A stretch of DNA of 64,000 bases, taken from NCBI GenBank assembly GCA_963713505.1, contig CAVQMC010000002.1:1-64000 (forward strand), given 5' to 3'. Source of the DNA: CAVQMC01 sp963713505 (GTDB taxonomy: Bacteria; Bacteroidota; Ignavibacteria; Ignavibacteriales; Ignavibacteriaceae). The translations under genes and the position numbers were made by a program. The notes under the pieces were generated by a model, which had not been told where the DNA came from, did not search any database, and worked only from the letters and a program-made list of their open reading frames with translations. Below, in pieces: positions 7,292 through 14,859 of this stretch; positions within the stretch are counted from its first letter, which is position 1; each line of letters starts with the position of its first letter.

Positions 7292-7375
7292 TAGGAAAAA
7301 AATTGAATCGCGAAGACGCGAAGCGCGCGAAGTTATTTTTTGGTGCGAATCGGGTATGCTGCGCCGCGCTTGCAA
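7292..7375 (-). repeat. family D repeat
   Basis: GGGCGGTTAGGAAAAAAATT is followed by CGCGAAGACGCGAAGCGCG and GGTGCGAATCGGGTA. It lies between the TumA start and the broken vapC at 7418. Confidence 0.75.
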
Positions 7376-7417
7376 TTGCCTCAAGGAGCTCGTGAATCAA
7401 GACCCTCAGTTTGGCTG

Positions 7418-7805
7418 CTACCAGATAGTTGTGACTATTCCAGCTTCTTGTATTCGTAGGTCTTTCGTAATAAGTGCTGTTTTAAAGTAAAGAGAAGTTG
7501 CTACAATCAACTTATCATGCATTTCCAAGTCCGGCTTCAATTTTATCCGCCTCCCTAAGGATGTCGACATCCAGCGCTGCTATGTCAAAATTTTCGTATT
7601 GTTCAATTTTAGTAAGAGTTTCTTCAAAGGTAAGAGTAATCCGCCCCTTTTGGGAGATGAATATTATTTCTGCAAGAACAATAGATGGAATTATAATTAT
7701 ACCTTCTTGAGCGGTAAGTTCAAACGCCCTTAAAGCCTTTTCGCTTAGACGAGAGTCGTCGGTAAAATACCAGACAAGCGAATGTGTGTCAGCTACATAA
7801 TCCAT
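7418..7805 (-). pseudogene. VapC-type PIN toxin, frameshifted
   Basis: The first frame (from 7805) reads MDYVADTHSLVWYFTDD to KIEAG, a typical VapC N-terminal two-thirds. It then ends in LGNA-stop. One base out, the frame continues exactly as the family does: LEMHDKLIVATSLYFKTALI then TKDLRIQEAGIVTTIW and a stop at 7418-7420. A single extra C near 7537 explains it (388 bases is not a multiple of three). The antitoxin upstream (7815-8042) is intact. Confidence 0.8.
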
Positions 7806-7814
7806 GTTTTTTCC

Positions 7815-8042
7815 TTATTTGTCCTCATACGGAAACAAAGATTTTCTTGCCTCAAGGAACAATGATTCATCAATCTGGCTACCTTTCCAGATTCCTTTTA
7901 ATGAACCTCGATTTCCAGTACCTTTTGTCTTTGTTATTAACTCAGTTGTTAGCAGATGAATTATTTTTTGAAGCTTAGGCATCATTTCATTTGGGACTCC
8001 TTCTAAGTCCCTTAAAATTTTTTCTTTATATGTTGATAACAT
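7815..8042 (-). CDS. VapB-like antitoxin
   Basis: The 75-residue protein has a helical N-terminal region (MLSTYKEKILRDLEGVPNEM) and a tail SLKGIWKGSQIDESLFLEAR then KSLFP. This is the form of antitoxins that precede VapC genes of this subtype (GIWKG...IDExLIxEARxSLF). It is followed after 9 bp by the frameshifted vapC. Confidence 0.7.
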   Translation of the reverse strand: MLSTYKEKILRDLEGVPNEMMPKLQKIIHLLTTELITKTKGTGNRGSLKGIWKGSQIDESLFLEARKSLFPYEDK

Positions 8043-8130
8043 TTTTTTTCCTTAGATTTCGCAGATTAAATGGATAAGAGGAAAATATAATAATGATAAA
8101 AACGTTTGCGCCAAGCGAATCTGGGCCTTC

Positions 8131-8400
8131 TCATAGAGATTTCAATAATTGCTCGTATTTTTTATGGTCACCAATCCAATACCAAATAACTAAATCTTGC
8201 TCCCTAACTGCGAGGGCCCGATAGTCCATATTTACCCTAACCGACCAAATATTATCTTCGGAATTTACACACTTAAAGCGTAGTGAAGGATGGAAGGGAT
8301 TCTCCTTCCAAAGTTCAAATTTAGCATCTGCCTGTTTCTGGATATTCTCTGATAACTCTTTATACGATTTCCAATACGACTTAACAGTGAATGAATTCAT
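8131..8400 (-). CDS. RelE/ParE-type toxin
   Basis: The 89-residue protein has a RelE-fold layout: an N-terminal strand and two helices (YWKSYKELSENIQKQADAKF), then a strand-rich half (HPSLRFKCVNSEDNIWSVRV then NMDYRALAV and IWYWIGDHKKYEQLL). The WSVRVNMDYRAL segment carries the conserved basic and Arg positions of ribosome-dependent or plasmid RelE/ParE toxins. The ATG overlaps the antitoxin stop by one base (TAATG). The frame is intact. Confidence 0.75.
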   Translation of the reverse strand: MNSFTVKSYWKSYKELSENIQKQADAKFELWKENPFHPSLRFKCVNSEDNIWSVRVNMDYRALAVREQDLVIWYWIGDHKKYEQLLKSL

Positions 8401-8630
8401 TACAGTTCCTGGCTCTTTCCTTCTCTGTGTTCTTTAAGAGCCTGTTTCGCCATTTTTTTCATTGGCCCAGGATGCTTTGAATACAATTCCTCCCATTTCT
8501 GTTCACTGCGAAGTTCGTGTGCAAAATTTCTTAACATTTCCAATGCTTGATTCCGATGGACAGCATTTATACTTTCCAAAATCTCAACAGCAGTTAATGA
8601 TTCAGGGGATAATGATGTTGAAATTTCCAT
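8400..8630 (-). CDS. antitoxin of RelE-type module
   Basis: The 76-residue mostly helical protein (MEISTSLSPESLTAVEILES, then LRSEQKWEELYSKHPGPM) is followed without a gap by the RelE-type toxin. An AAGGAGGTAGTCAAT ribosome site sets the start. No known DNA-binding motif is clear. The antitoxin role is inferred from position and size. Confidence 0.6.
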   Translation of the reverse strand: MEISTSLSPESLTAVEILESINAVHRNQALEMLRNFAHELRSEQKWEELYSKHPGPMKKMAKQALKEHREGKSQEL

Positions 8631-9203
8631 ATTGACTACCTCCTTGTACCGCTATAGGGTAACGCTGTTACCTTATGACTTTATTGCAAATAATCGAATA
8701 TTTCTTTGTGATTGTCATTCCCGTTAAATATAAAGAAGGGCTCGGTGTCAAATCTTGTTTAGTGATTAAGGCGTTCTCCCACATACCTCTTTTCATTTTT
8801 GGCATAGATCGTTTGGCTATTTTTTTTAACCATTTCTAAACTTCTTCCTATAGAAAAAAGATTGAACCGCGAAGGCGCGAAGGGCGCGAAGGGTTTTTGT
8901 CGAATCACTCGATTGCAGTAACGGGTACACCAGCCGGTAAGGCGTTGGCTGGTGGTACGATTCGAACAAAGTTGCTAGTGCCCTGCGGGCAGTTGAGGTT
9001 GTGACAATCTCATTCTTTTTGGTCTTTCTTTGCGTTCTTGGCGTCTTGAGCGTAGCGGGCGGTTAGGAAAAAGATTGAACCGCGAAGGCGCGAAGAGCGC
9101 GAAGGGTGTTTTGGTCCGAATCACGATTTAGAACGGGTACACCAGCCGATAAGGCGTTGGCTGGTGTTACGATTCGAACAAAGTTCTCATGTCTGCGACA
9201 GGC
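8631..9203 (-). repeat. gap with family A and two family D repeats
   Basis: A family A head (8738-8790) changes after CACATACCTC into a sequence shared exactly with 10680-10760, then family D units at about 8850-9056 and 9065-9186. Each D unit has CGCGAAGGCGCGAAG, a CACCAGCC/GGCTGGTG hairpin and GATTCGAAC; the first also has GCCCTGCGGGCA. No gene is seen. Confidence 0.75.
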
Positions 9204-9587
9204 TTATTCCGGAAAATTGTTAACCATGCGACGGATGCCGTTTTTCATCAGAGTGACATTCCAGTTCAAAATAAAGCCAATATTGAGATTGGTGAGTTTC
9301 AAATAGGTCAGGAGTTGAGCCTCATGGATGGGTGCAATTTGCTCCACTGTCTTGTTTTCGATGATGATGGAATCTTCCACGATCATATCAGCCCTGAAAC
9401 CTGCATCAATTTTGACATCCCCGTACTGCACCGGCACGGGAACTTCACATTTGACAATCAAACCGGCTCGCTCGAGTTCGTAAGCCAGGCACTTCTGGTA
9501 GACCGATTCCAGAAGCCCGGGGCCCAAGGCTTTGTGAACCTTAATGGCGCAATGAACGATCAGTTTGGCGATTTGTTCGAGTTCCAT
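9204..9587 (-). CDS. GxxExxY protein
   Basis: The 127-residue intact member of the GxxExxY family has HKALGPGLLESVYQKCLAYE (the Gly-Glu-Tyr motif), VPVQYGDVKIDAGFRADMIV, and IIENKTVEQIAPIHEAQLLT, a PD-(D/E)XK-nuclease-like Asp...GluxLys core. The biochemical role of the family is not established. Family D repeats flank it on both sides. No antitoxin partner is adjacent. The ribosome site is weak. Confidence 0.85.
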   Translation of the reverse strand: MELEQIAKLIVHCAIKVHKALGPGLLESVYQKCLAYELERAGLIVKCEVPVPVQYGDVKIDAGFRADMIVEDSIIIENKTVEQIAPIHEAQLLTYLKLTNLNIGFILNWNVTLMKNGIRRMVNNFPE

Positions 9588-10026
9588 CTATCAAGGAAAA
9601 CGATTGAACCGCTAAAAAAGATTGAACCGCGAAGGCGCGAAGAGCGCGAAGGGTTTTTGGTTCGCGTGTAGGCCGAAGGTATAGGATAAAGGAACAAAGT
9701 TAAAGTTCAATCAGAAATCGGGTACACCAGCCGATAAAGCGCCGGCTGGTGATACGATTCGAACAAAGCTCTCATGCCCTGCGGGCAAATTGTTTAGCCA
9801 GACACCCAATCCTGTATATTTCCTTTGCGTCCTTGGCGTCTTGAGCTACCGCTGGGCGGGATGCAACGCGGGCGGTTGAGAAAAAGATTGAACCGCGAAG
9901 GCGCGAAGAGTTGGAGTAAATCATCATTCTTGACAAGTTTGAAAAATAGTTTTCGCGTGTCGGAAAAGACTTAAGCTATTCTTGGCCAGTGGCTCTTGAT
10001 CTCCTGAGAGATACCGCGGCGCTGAG
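9588..10026 (-). repeat. gap with family D repeats
   Basis: Degenerate then complete family D units (about 9607-9880), including the perfect hairpin CACCAGCC/GGCTGGTG near 9724 and GCCCTGCGGGCA near 9779, lead into the left end of the 750 bp duplication at 9881. No gene is seen before the ORF6N stop at 10027. Confidence 0.7.
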
Positions 10027-10630
10027 TTAAGAGTTTCGGGTTCCAGGTGCCGGCTCCGCTGGAGTGCCCCACTCGTTTTGTTCTTCCTTTAAATACCCGA
10101 TTTTCTTTGGGGGCTTGCTTTCAACCGATAACAACTGTTCCAAGGTCTCAAATACGATCCGGAACTTGCCATCTACATCGGTTTTCAGCTTTTCGATTTC
10201 TTTCCGCAACTCTGCATTCTCGAAAACCAGCTGCCGCATCTTTATGAATGCTCGCATTATCTGGATGTTAACCTGAATTGCCTTGTTACTTTTTAGCACT
10301 GAAGATAACATCAATATTCCATGTTCCGTAAAAACCATGGGAGCATACCTTGCGCCACCCCAACTTGAGGTCGCAATTTGCGACCTCAAGTTTTCGTATT
10401 CTTTTTTGGAAAGCTCGAACATGAAATCTTCAGGAAATCTTTCAATATTTCTTCTAACCTGTTCTTTTAGTCTCTTGGTTTCCACCCCATAAAGAGTCGC
10501 CAGATCTTGATCCAGCATGACCTTCTTTCCCCGGATTATGCAGATCAATCCGGAGATATTTTCTATGGAAACAATCTCGCTCATTTTGGGCTTGTCATGT
10601 GAAAAAGAGGCTCGGTGTCAAATCTTGATT
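9881..10630. repeat. 750 bp duplicated unit, copy 2
   Basis: Second copy of 871-1620, same orientation. Identity stops at 10630 where copy 1 continues into TGGTTAAGGGG and copy 2 into GAAAGAGGCTCGG. That gives a small tandem echo of the family A start at the right border. Confidence 0.9.
10027..10584 (-). CDS. ORF6N domain protein (copy 2)
   Basis: The 185-residue protein is identical to that at 1017-1574 except for one Ala-to-Thr change (KLKTDVDG instead of KLKADVDG). All ORF6N landmarks are kept and the frame is intact. It carries the same internal palindrome at 10362-10392. The near-absence of synonymous change means the copy is recent or kept identical by gene conversion. Confidence 0.85.
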   Translation of the reverse strand: MSEIVSIENISGLICIIRGKKVMLDQDLATLYGVETKRLKEQVRRNIERFPEDFMFELSKKEYENLRSQIATSSWGGARYAPMVFTEHGILMLSSVLKSNKAIQVNIQIMRAFIKMRQLVFENAELRKEIEKLKTDVDGKFRIVFETLEQLLSVESKPPKKIGYLKEEQNEWGTPAEPAPGTRNS

Positions 10631-11565
10631 GAAAGAGGCTCGGAAGAGGCTCGGTGTCAAATCTTGATTAGTGATTAAGGCGTTCTCCCACATACCTCTT
10701 TTCATTTTTGGCATAGATCGTTTGGCTATTTTTTTTAACCATTTCTAAACTTCTTCCTATAGAAAAAAGATTGAACCGCGAAGGCGCGAAGAGCGCGAAG
10801 GGTTTTTGGTGCGAATCGGGTACACCAGATAAAAGGCTAAAGGATAAAGGACAAAGGTTAAAGGTTAAAATAATTACCGGGTGAAAAAATGAACCGATGA
10901 GACGTTGGCTGGTGATACGATTCGAACAAAGTACTCGTGCCCTGCGGGCAAATTGTTTAGCCAGATACTCAATTTCGTGTATTTACTTTGCGACCTTGGC
11001 GTCTTGAGCAACGCGGGCGGATAGGAAAAAGATTGAACCGCGAAGGCGCGAAGAACGCGAAGAAGGTTTTTTGTGCCCTGCGGGCAGTTGAGGTTGTGAC
11101 AATCTCATTCTTTTTGGTCTTTCTTTGCGTTCTTGGCGTCTTGAGCGTAGCGGGCGGTTAGGAAAAAGATTGAACTGCTGAAAAAGATTGAACCGCGAAA
11201 AAAGGGTAAGGTGTCAAATCTTGATTAGTGATTAAGGCGTTCTTCCACATACCTGTTAAGAGCTTTTCCGATTCTCTTTTTCACGTTTTCCTCAGGTCCC
11301 CTGATATCTCTGGCACCCCGATTGGTTAAGTGTACAAGAACGAGTAACAAAAAAAAGTAACGAGTGACAAGCTTGAAAAATAGTTACGAGTGACAAGTGA
11401 ATAGTGACGAGTAAAAGATTTTAGTTTCTTTTGGACACCGATCTGCATGGATAAACACAGATCAAATTTTCTCGTGGTTTGGGCCACAGTAATACACTAA
11501 AATGGTTTATTTGTTGATTAGTTGATTGGTTGATTCGTTTATTGATTGAGTGACCAGGAACGACC
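10631..11565 (-). repeat. 935 bp gap made of repeats A, D and B
   Basis: In order: a family A head (about 10640-10705) with the shared extension seen at 8790; family D units near 10765-10830 and 11030-11200 with GCCCTGCGGGCA twice; family A (11206-11330); a GAGTGACAAGT tract (about 11345-11415); family B (about 11418-11496); and a TTGATT tract to 11550. No gene is seen. The A-tract-B part mirrors 2221-2560. Confidence 0.7.
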
Positions 11566-11865
11566 CTAAATGGTCACCCCGGTTTTCATTATTTCTGACA
11601 AAAAACCACTTTCGTCATGAGTTTTCTCGATGAGCACCGGTTCAATTCTGTCATCAACTTCTCTTCGGATTCTCCATAGTAATGGCCGAGTTGAAAAATA
11701 GTCACCGATAAGTGTGTTAACTACAATCGCTACATCCACATCACTATCTTCGCTGGCATCGCCCCTAGCATAAGAACCAAAGAGAATCATTTCGTCAAAT
11801 TTCATATGTTTTGACAACAGCTTTTTGTAAATTTTGAGCTTATCTATAACTTTTTCTTTATCCAT
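11566..11865 (-). CDS. MNT-type nucleotidyltransferase antitoxin
   Basis: The 99-residue protein from the ATG at 11865 is a minimal nucleotidyltransferase: MILFGSYARGDASEDSDVDV matches the GSxAxGxxxxxSDxD motif with both metal-binding Asp residues. Such MNT proteins are antitoxins of HEPN/MNT pairs, in some cases by adding AMP to the HEPN toxin. I use 11865 rather than the upstream ATG at 11904 because the preceding sequence codes the HEPN tail in another frame. The 22 bp overlap with that tail indicates the original coupling. The toxin itself is deleted. Confidence 0.8.
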   Translation of the reverse strand: MDKEKVIDKLKIYKKLLSKHMKFDEMILFGSYARGDASEDSDVDVAIVVNTLIGDYFSTRPLLWRIRREVDDRIEPVLIEKTHDESGFLSEIMKTGVTI

Positions 11866-12027
11866 TTCTGCAATTCCTGCGCATTGATTAAAATTTCTGT
11901 ACAACGTTTTCCTGTAAGGCTTTCCATTAGTTGCTTTTTAAAGATAGCGTTTACTTTGCAGCATAGCTTCAGCTGTTTTTATGTCATACTCAGATAATTC
12001 TATCCAATATTTCACTTTTTCATTCAT
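11844..12027 (-). pseudogene. HEPN toxin with internal deletion
   Basis: The N-terminal 29 codons (MNEKVKYWIELSEYDIK to QSKRYL) are those of a HEPN protein. The last 32 codons, in a different frame, read KKQLMESLTGKRC then LINAQELQKWIKKKL and stop at 11844-11846. About 65-70 codons between them, including the RxxxxH-type active site region, are lost and the junction shifts the frame. The MNT partner is complete. The start region is nearly identical in DNA to the fragment at 646-717. Confidence 0.75.
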
Positions 12028-12045
12028 TTACTACACCACAAACCC

Positions 12046-12175
12046 GGAATGGATTTGATTTTAGTTTTTGTTGGACACGGATCTGCACGGATGAACACAG
12101 ATCAAATTTTCTCGTGGCCTGGGCCACAGTAACTGACTGAAAAATATAGTTGGACAGGATTTACTGTATATTTTT
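12046..12175 (-). repeat. family B repeat followed by family C start
   Basis: A complete family B copy (about 12046-12133) ends in GTGGCCTGGGCCAC, itself a palindrome. GGACAGGATTTACTG of family C follows. It lies between the HEPN remnant start and the DUF5615 gene. Confidence 0.75.
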
Positions 12176-12271
12176 TATTCGGAGACAGTGTTTCGATTTA
12201 GTGCGCAATTAAATAGAGTAACCAGCATAATACACCCATAGTACCATAAACAACAAGGCAAAGCTTGGTGT

Positions 12272-12610
12272 CTATAAGAACTCTAAATGGTTTTTCATTG
12301 ACTCTTTCTCAGTACGTTGGAGCAGGCGTAACAATCTTGACATCGTTTCGCTGAATGGGCGTTGTTTTGAAACAATGATGCCCCAGTGTTCTTGTTGAAT
12401 TTTTGCTAAATGATTATGGAGAATCACAAAATCTTTAACATTGAAAGTAAAAAGACACCTTTCATTCTGAGTGGCAAATAAAAGTTGATCTAAGTCAGAC
12501 CGTCCTTTCCGATCCAATTCCTGTGCATGAATCGCATCATATCCTCTTTTACGCAGGGCATGTGCCAATCCTGAGTGTATGTCTTCATCCAAAAATAATT
12601 CGATTTTCAT
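12272..12610 (-). CDS. DUF5615 PIN-like toxin, intact
   Basis: The 112-residue protein has the full DUF5615 plan: IELFLDEDIHSGLAHALRKR (first Asp pair), GYDAIHAQEL, GRSDLDQLLFATQNERCLFT and FNVKDFVILHNHL (the Dxxx/DF motif), then GIIVSKQRPFSETMSRLLRL. These acidic residues correspond to a PIN-like nuclease centre. The start overlaps the DUF433 stop by 4 bp. It is the only one of three DUF5615 genes in the island that is complete. Confidence 0.8.
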   Translation of the reverse strand: MKIELFLDEDIHSGLAHALRKRGYDAIHAQELDRKGRSDLDQLLFATQNERCLFTFNVKDFVILHNHLAKIQQEHWGIIVSKQRPFSETMSRLLRLLQRTEKESMKNHLEFL

Positions 12611-12918
12611 TTGTTCGGTGTTTTCCGATTAGGATGCTCCGCTATCTGTGATTGCCAGAATTCCATATCCGAGGATTCAGTCAGATCGGTGTCAACCTCC
12701 AGTTGATGATCAAAATAGTATGCCAAGGCTGAATGGAGCTGTGAAGGTGTTAAGTGAGGCAAAGTCGTTAAAATTTCATCAGCGCTCATCCCCATCTGAT
12801 AATATCCAGCAACGCATCTAACAGTGATCCGAGTCCCAACAATTATAGGTTGCCCGCCGGCGATTTTGGGGTTTGATCCAATGTGGGGATATGCTTTCGT
12901 TTGTAGTGCTACGGTCAT
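12607..12918 (-). CDS. DUF433 antitoxin
   Basis: The 103-residue protein has the DUF433 core IGSNPKIAGGQPIIVGTRIT, then GYYQMGMSADEILTTLPHLT and LHSALAYYFDHQLEVD. It has an extra charged C-terminal tail compared with the other two DUF433 proteins here. It is coupled to the DUF5615 toxin by a 4 bp overlap, consistent with a type II-like pair. A degenerate family A fragment (GGTGTCACATCTTGAATAGT) lies upstream at about 12983. Confidence 0.85.
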   Translation of the reverse strand: MTVALQTKAYPHIGSNPKIAGGQPIIVGTRITVRCVAGYYQMGMSADEILTTLPHLTPSQLHSALAYYFDHQLEVDTDLTESSDMEFWQSQIAEHPNRKTPNK

Positions 12919-12974
12919 AGTATTCCCCCTTTATTTATTTTACATATTTTAGTGAAAAATCGGTCAAATGGTGT

Positions 12975-13105
12975 CATCAAATGGTGTCACATCTTGAATA
13001 GTAAATAAATAAAAATGATCGAATATTGAACCGCAAAGACACAAAGATTTTGTTTTTTACCTGGTCGGGGAAACCGATCAGGTAAACCATCATGCCCTGC
13101 GGGAA
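12975..13105 (-). repeat. degenerate family A and D fragments
   Basis: GGTGTCACATCTTGAATAGT (about 12983) resembles the end of family A. ATTGAACCGCAAAGACACAA and CATGCCCTGCGGGAAATTAC (about 13023-13105) resemble family D. They are more diverged than the copies further left. Confidence 0.5.
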
Positions 13106-13131
13106 ATTACACATCCCGGATGTTAGATTAT

Positions 13132-13665
13132 CTATTGCCTTTTGATGTATTTGGCTTGTTCTTCCTTTAGATACCCAATCTTTTTCGGTTTGCTTTTAAT
13201 AGTCAGTAGCTGATCAAGGGTTTCAAAGACAACCCGAAATTTTCCATCCGTATCGGCTCTTAAATTTTCAATCTCCCTGCGAAGCTCCTCACTGTCGTAT
13301 ATCAACTGTCGAATCTTTGTAAATGCTCGCATTATTTGAATATTTACTTGGATCGCGGTTTTGCTGCGCAAGACACTGGAAAGCATCGTCACTCCCTGCT
13401 CGGTGAAAGCCATCGGCCTATACCGTAAACCCATTTTATCTTGATTGGAGGTCGCAAATTGCGACCTCCAATTCAACAGTTCCGCTTTTGATAACTCAAA
13501 CATAAAATCTTCCGGAAACCTTTCGATATTCCTTTTCACCTGCTCCTTGAGTCTTTTTGTTTCAACGCCGTAAAGATTAGCGAGATCCCGATCCAGCATG
13601 ACCTTTTTGCCACGGATCAGGTAAATTGAACCGGTAATGTTTTCAATTGGGATGATGTCGGTCAT
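13132..13665 (-). CDS. ORF6N domain protein (diverged paralogue)
   Basis: The 177-residue protein follows the other two ORF6N proteins closely: IENITGSIYLIRGKKVMLDR, LYGVETKRLKEQVKRNIERF, WRSQFATSNQ, FTEQGVTMLSSVLRSKTAIQ, and KPKKIGYLKEEQ at the end. Substitutions are spread along its length, so it is an older paralogue. It keeps the intragenic palindrome with complementary changes (13444-13472). Upstream is a degenerate family A piece. Confidence 0.85.
   Translation of the reverse strand: MTDIIPIENITGSIYLIRGKKVMLDRDLANLYGVETKRLKEQVKRNIERFPEDFMFELSKAELLNWRSQFATSNQDKMGLRYRPMAFTEQGVTMLSSVLRSKTAIQVNIQIMRAFTKIRQLIYDSEELRREIENLRADTDGKFRVVFETLDQLLTIKSKPKKIGYLKEEQAKYIKRQ
13444..13472. repeat. palindrome inside ORF6N paralogue
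   Basis: Fourteen-base arms ATTGGAGGTCGCAA and TTGCGACCTCCAAT surround one base. Compared with the copy at 1352-1382, two arm positions differ and both differ as complementary pairs, so pairing is retained while the codons change. Confidence 0.85.
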
Positions 13666-14090
13666 TACTCGCTCTTTTTAGGGAAAAGATTGGACCGCCA
13701 AAACACCCGCTAAGCCGACGACTTGATATCCCCCAGAAAAAATAGCGGGTGTCACATCTTGAATAGTGATTAATACGGTCGTGAGGCTAGTGCCAAGAAT
13801 GCTTGTAGGGTATTGTTGTCGTTACCGCGATTCCACTATTATTTATGGTTTTTTTATTTGGACAGGATTTACTGGATTCACAGGATTGTTTTTTTGTTTG
13901 CCTTTACAACAAAAACGGTCAAACATTAAATCCGGCTTTGCCGGAAAAACTACGAATGACGTGACTACAGATATAGTTGATTGGCTGAGTGGTAGTAAAT
14001 ATGGACGATTTTGTTTTGTCGTCTGAATCCAGGAATCTGACTTCATCCGACATGCAATCCTCCTATAGGCGGAAAAAAACAGAATTGCTA
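13666..14090 (-). repeat. gap with degenerate family A and a family C repeat
   Basis: GGGTGTCACATCTTGAATAG (about 13748) is a degenerate family A end. Family C (13858-13888) reads GGACAGGATTTACTGGATTC then ACAGGATTG. A stretch near 13969 (GATATAGTTGATTGGCTGAG) resembles one near 15950. No gene is seen on either strand. Confidence 0.55.
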
Positions 14091-14466
14091 CTAATCTGAT
14101 TCATGTAAAGGTATTTTTCTAATTCTCATGGCTTTTTCTGTAATTGTTGCCATCGCTCCATTTTCCAACTGCTGTCCAATTCTTGCCCATATATTCTCAA
14201 CAAGTTCAGCGAGTTCTGGGCCTCTAAGCCCTTCTTGTCTAATTCTGACAACAGAAGGAGAATCTAAATTCTCAACTGCCAGAATGGCATGAAAATCAGA
14301 ATCCAGCGTGATAACGATTCTGTTGTTCATCCCGAGCATACTCAAGTATTTGCCTATCTGTGGCCCTACTCATTCCGATTTCTCCAGTGTGTTGTATATC
14401 CCAGCCTTTATTGCGTAATATTTCGGCTGATGAGCGAGGAAGACCTTGGTCCAAAAGTAGCCTCAT
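14091..14466 (-). pseudogene. DUF5615 PIN-like toxin, frameshifted
   Basis: From the ATG at 14466 the frame reads MRLLLDQGLPRSSAEIL, KGWDIQHTGEIGMS and QILEYARDEQ, a clear DUF5615 N-terminal half. In another frame it continues NRIVITLDSDFHAILAVENL to the stop at 14091. The break is near 14335 and the total of 376 bases confirms one shift. The DUF433 partner upstream shares one base with this start (TGATG) and is intact. Confidence 0.8.
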
Positions 14467-14699
14467 CAGGCGGCTTCCATCGGTATGATCTGAGTATCGA
14501 GATTTCTAGCGGCAAAAGCCAATGCCTGACGGATATCCTCTTTCTCTAACTCAGGATATTCAGCCTGTAGATCCTCCCAATCGGGATACAAAGCAACGGC
14601 TTCAACTACTCTCCGTACGGTCAATCGCAAACCCCGCACACATGGTTGTCCGTTCATTATTTCAGGATTGGTTGTTATTCTATCGAATTTTCTATGCAT
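14466..14699 (-). CDS. DUF433 antitoxin
   Basis: The 77-residue protein has RITTNPEIMNGQPCVRGLRL, TVRRVVEAVALYPDWEDLQA and LEKEDIRQALAFAARNL, the DUF433 pattern. It is the third DUF433 gene of the island. The ATG is preceded by CAAGGAGGTAATC. Its DUF5615 partner is frameshifted. Confidence 0.85.
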   Translation of the reverse strand: MHRKFDRITTNPEIMNGQPCVRGLRLTVRRVVEAVALYPDWEDLQAEYPELEKEDIRQALAFAARNLDTQIIPMEAA

Positions 14700-14741
14700 G
14701 ATTACCTCCTTGAGGAAATCTCAACCACTTATGGAAAACAT

Positions 14742-14835
14742 CGGAATGGATTTGATTTTAGTTTCTATGGGACACGGATCTGCACGGATAAACACAGATT
14801 AAATTTTCTCGTGGCCTGGGCCACAGTAACACAGT
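14742..14835 (-). repeat. family B repeat
   Basis: Full-length copy starting GGAATGGATTTGATTTTAGT and ending CCTGGGCCACAGTAACACA. It is the spacer between the AbiEii-like pseudogene and the DUF433 gene. Confidence 0.8.
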
Positions 14836-14859
14836 GACGAGTGACAAGTGAATATTGAA

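Noticed and set aside
11866..11904. Upstream start (ATG at 11904) for the MNT gene
   Set aside because: The extra 13 codons overlap the HEPN tail in another frame, and MNT homologues begin at the residue coded at 11865.
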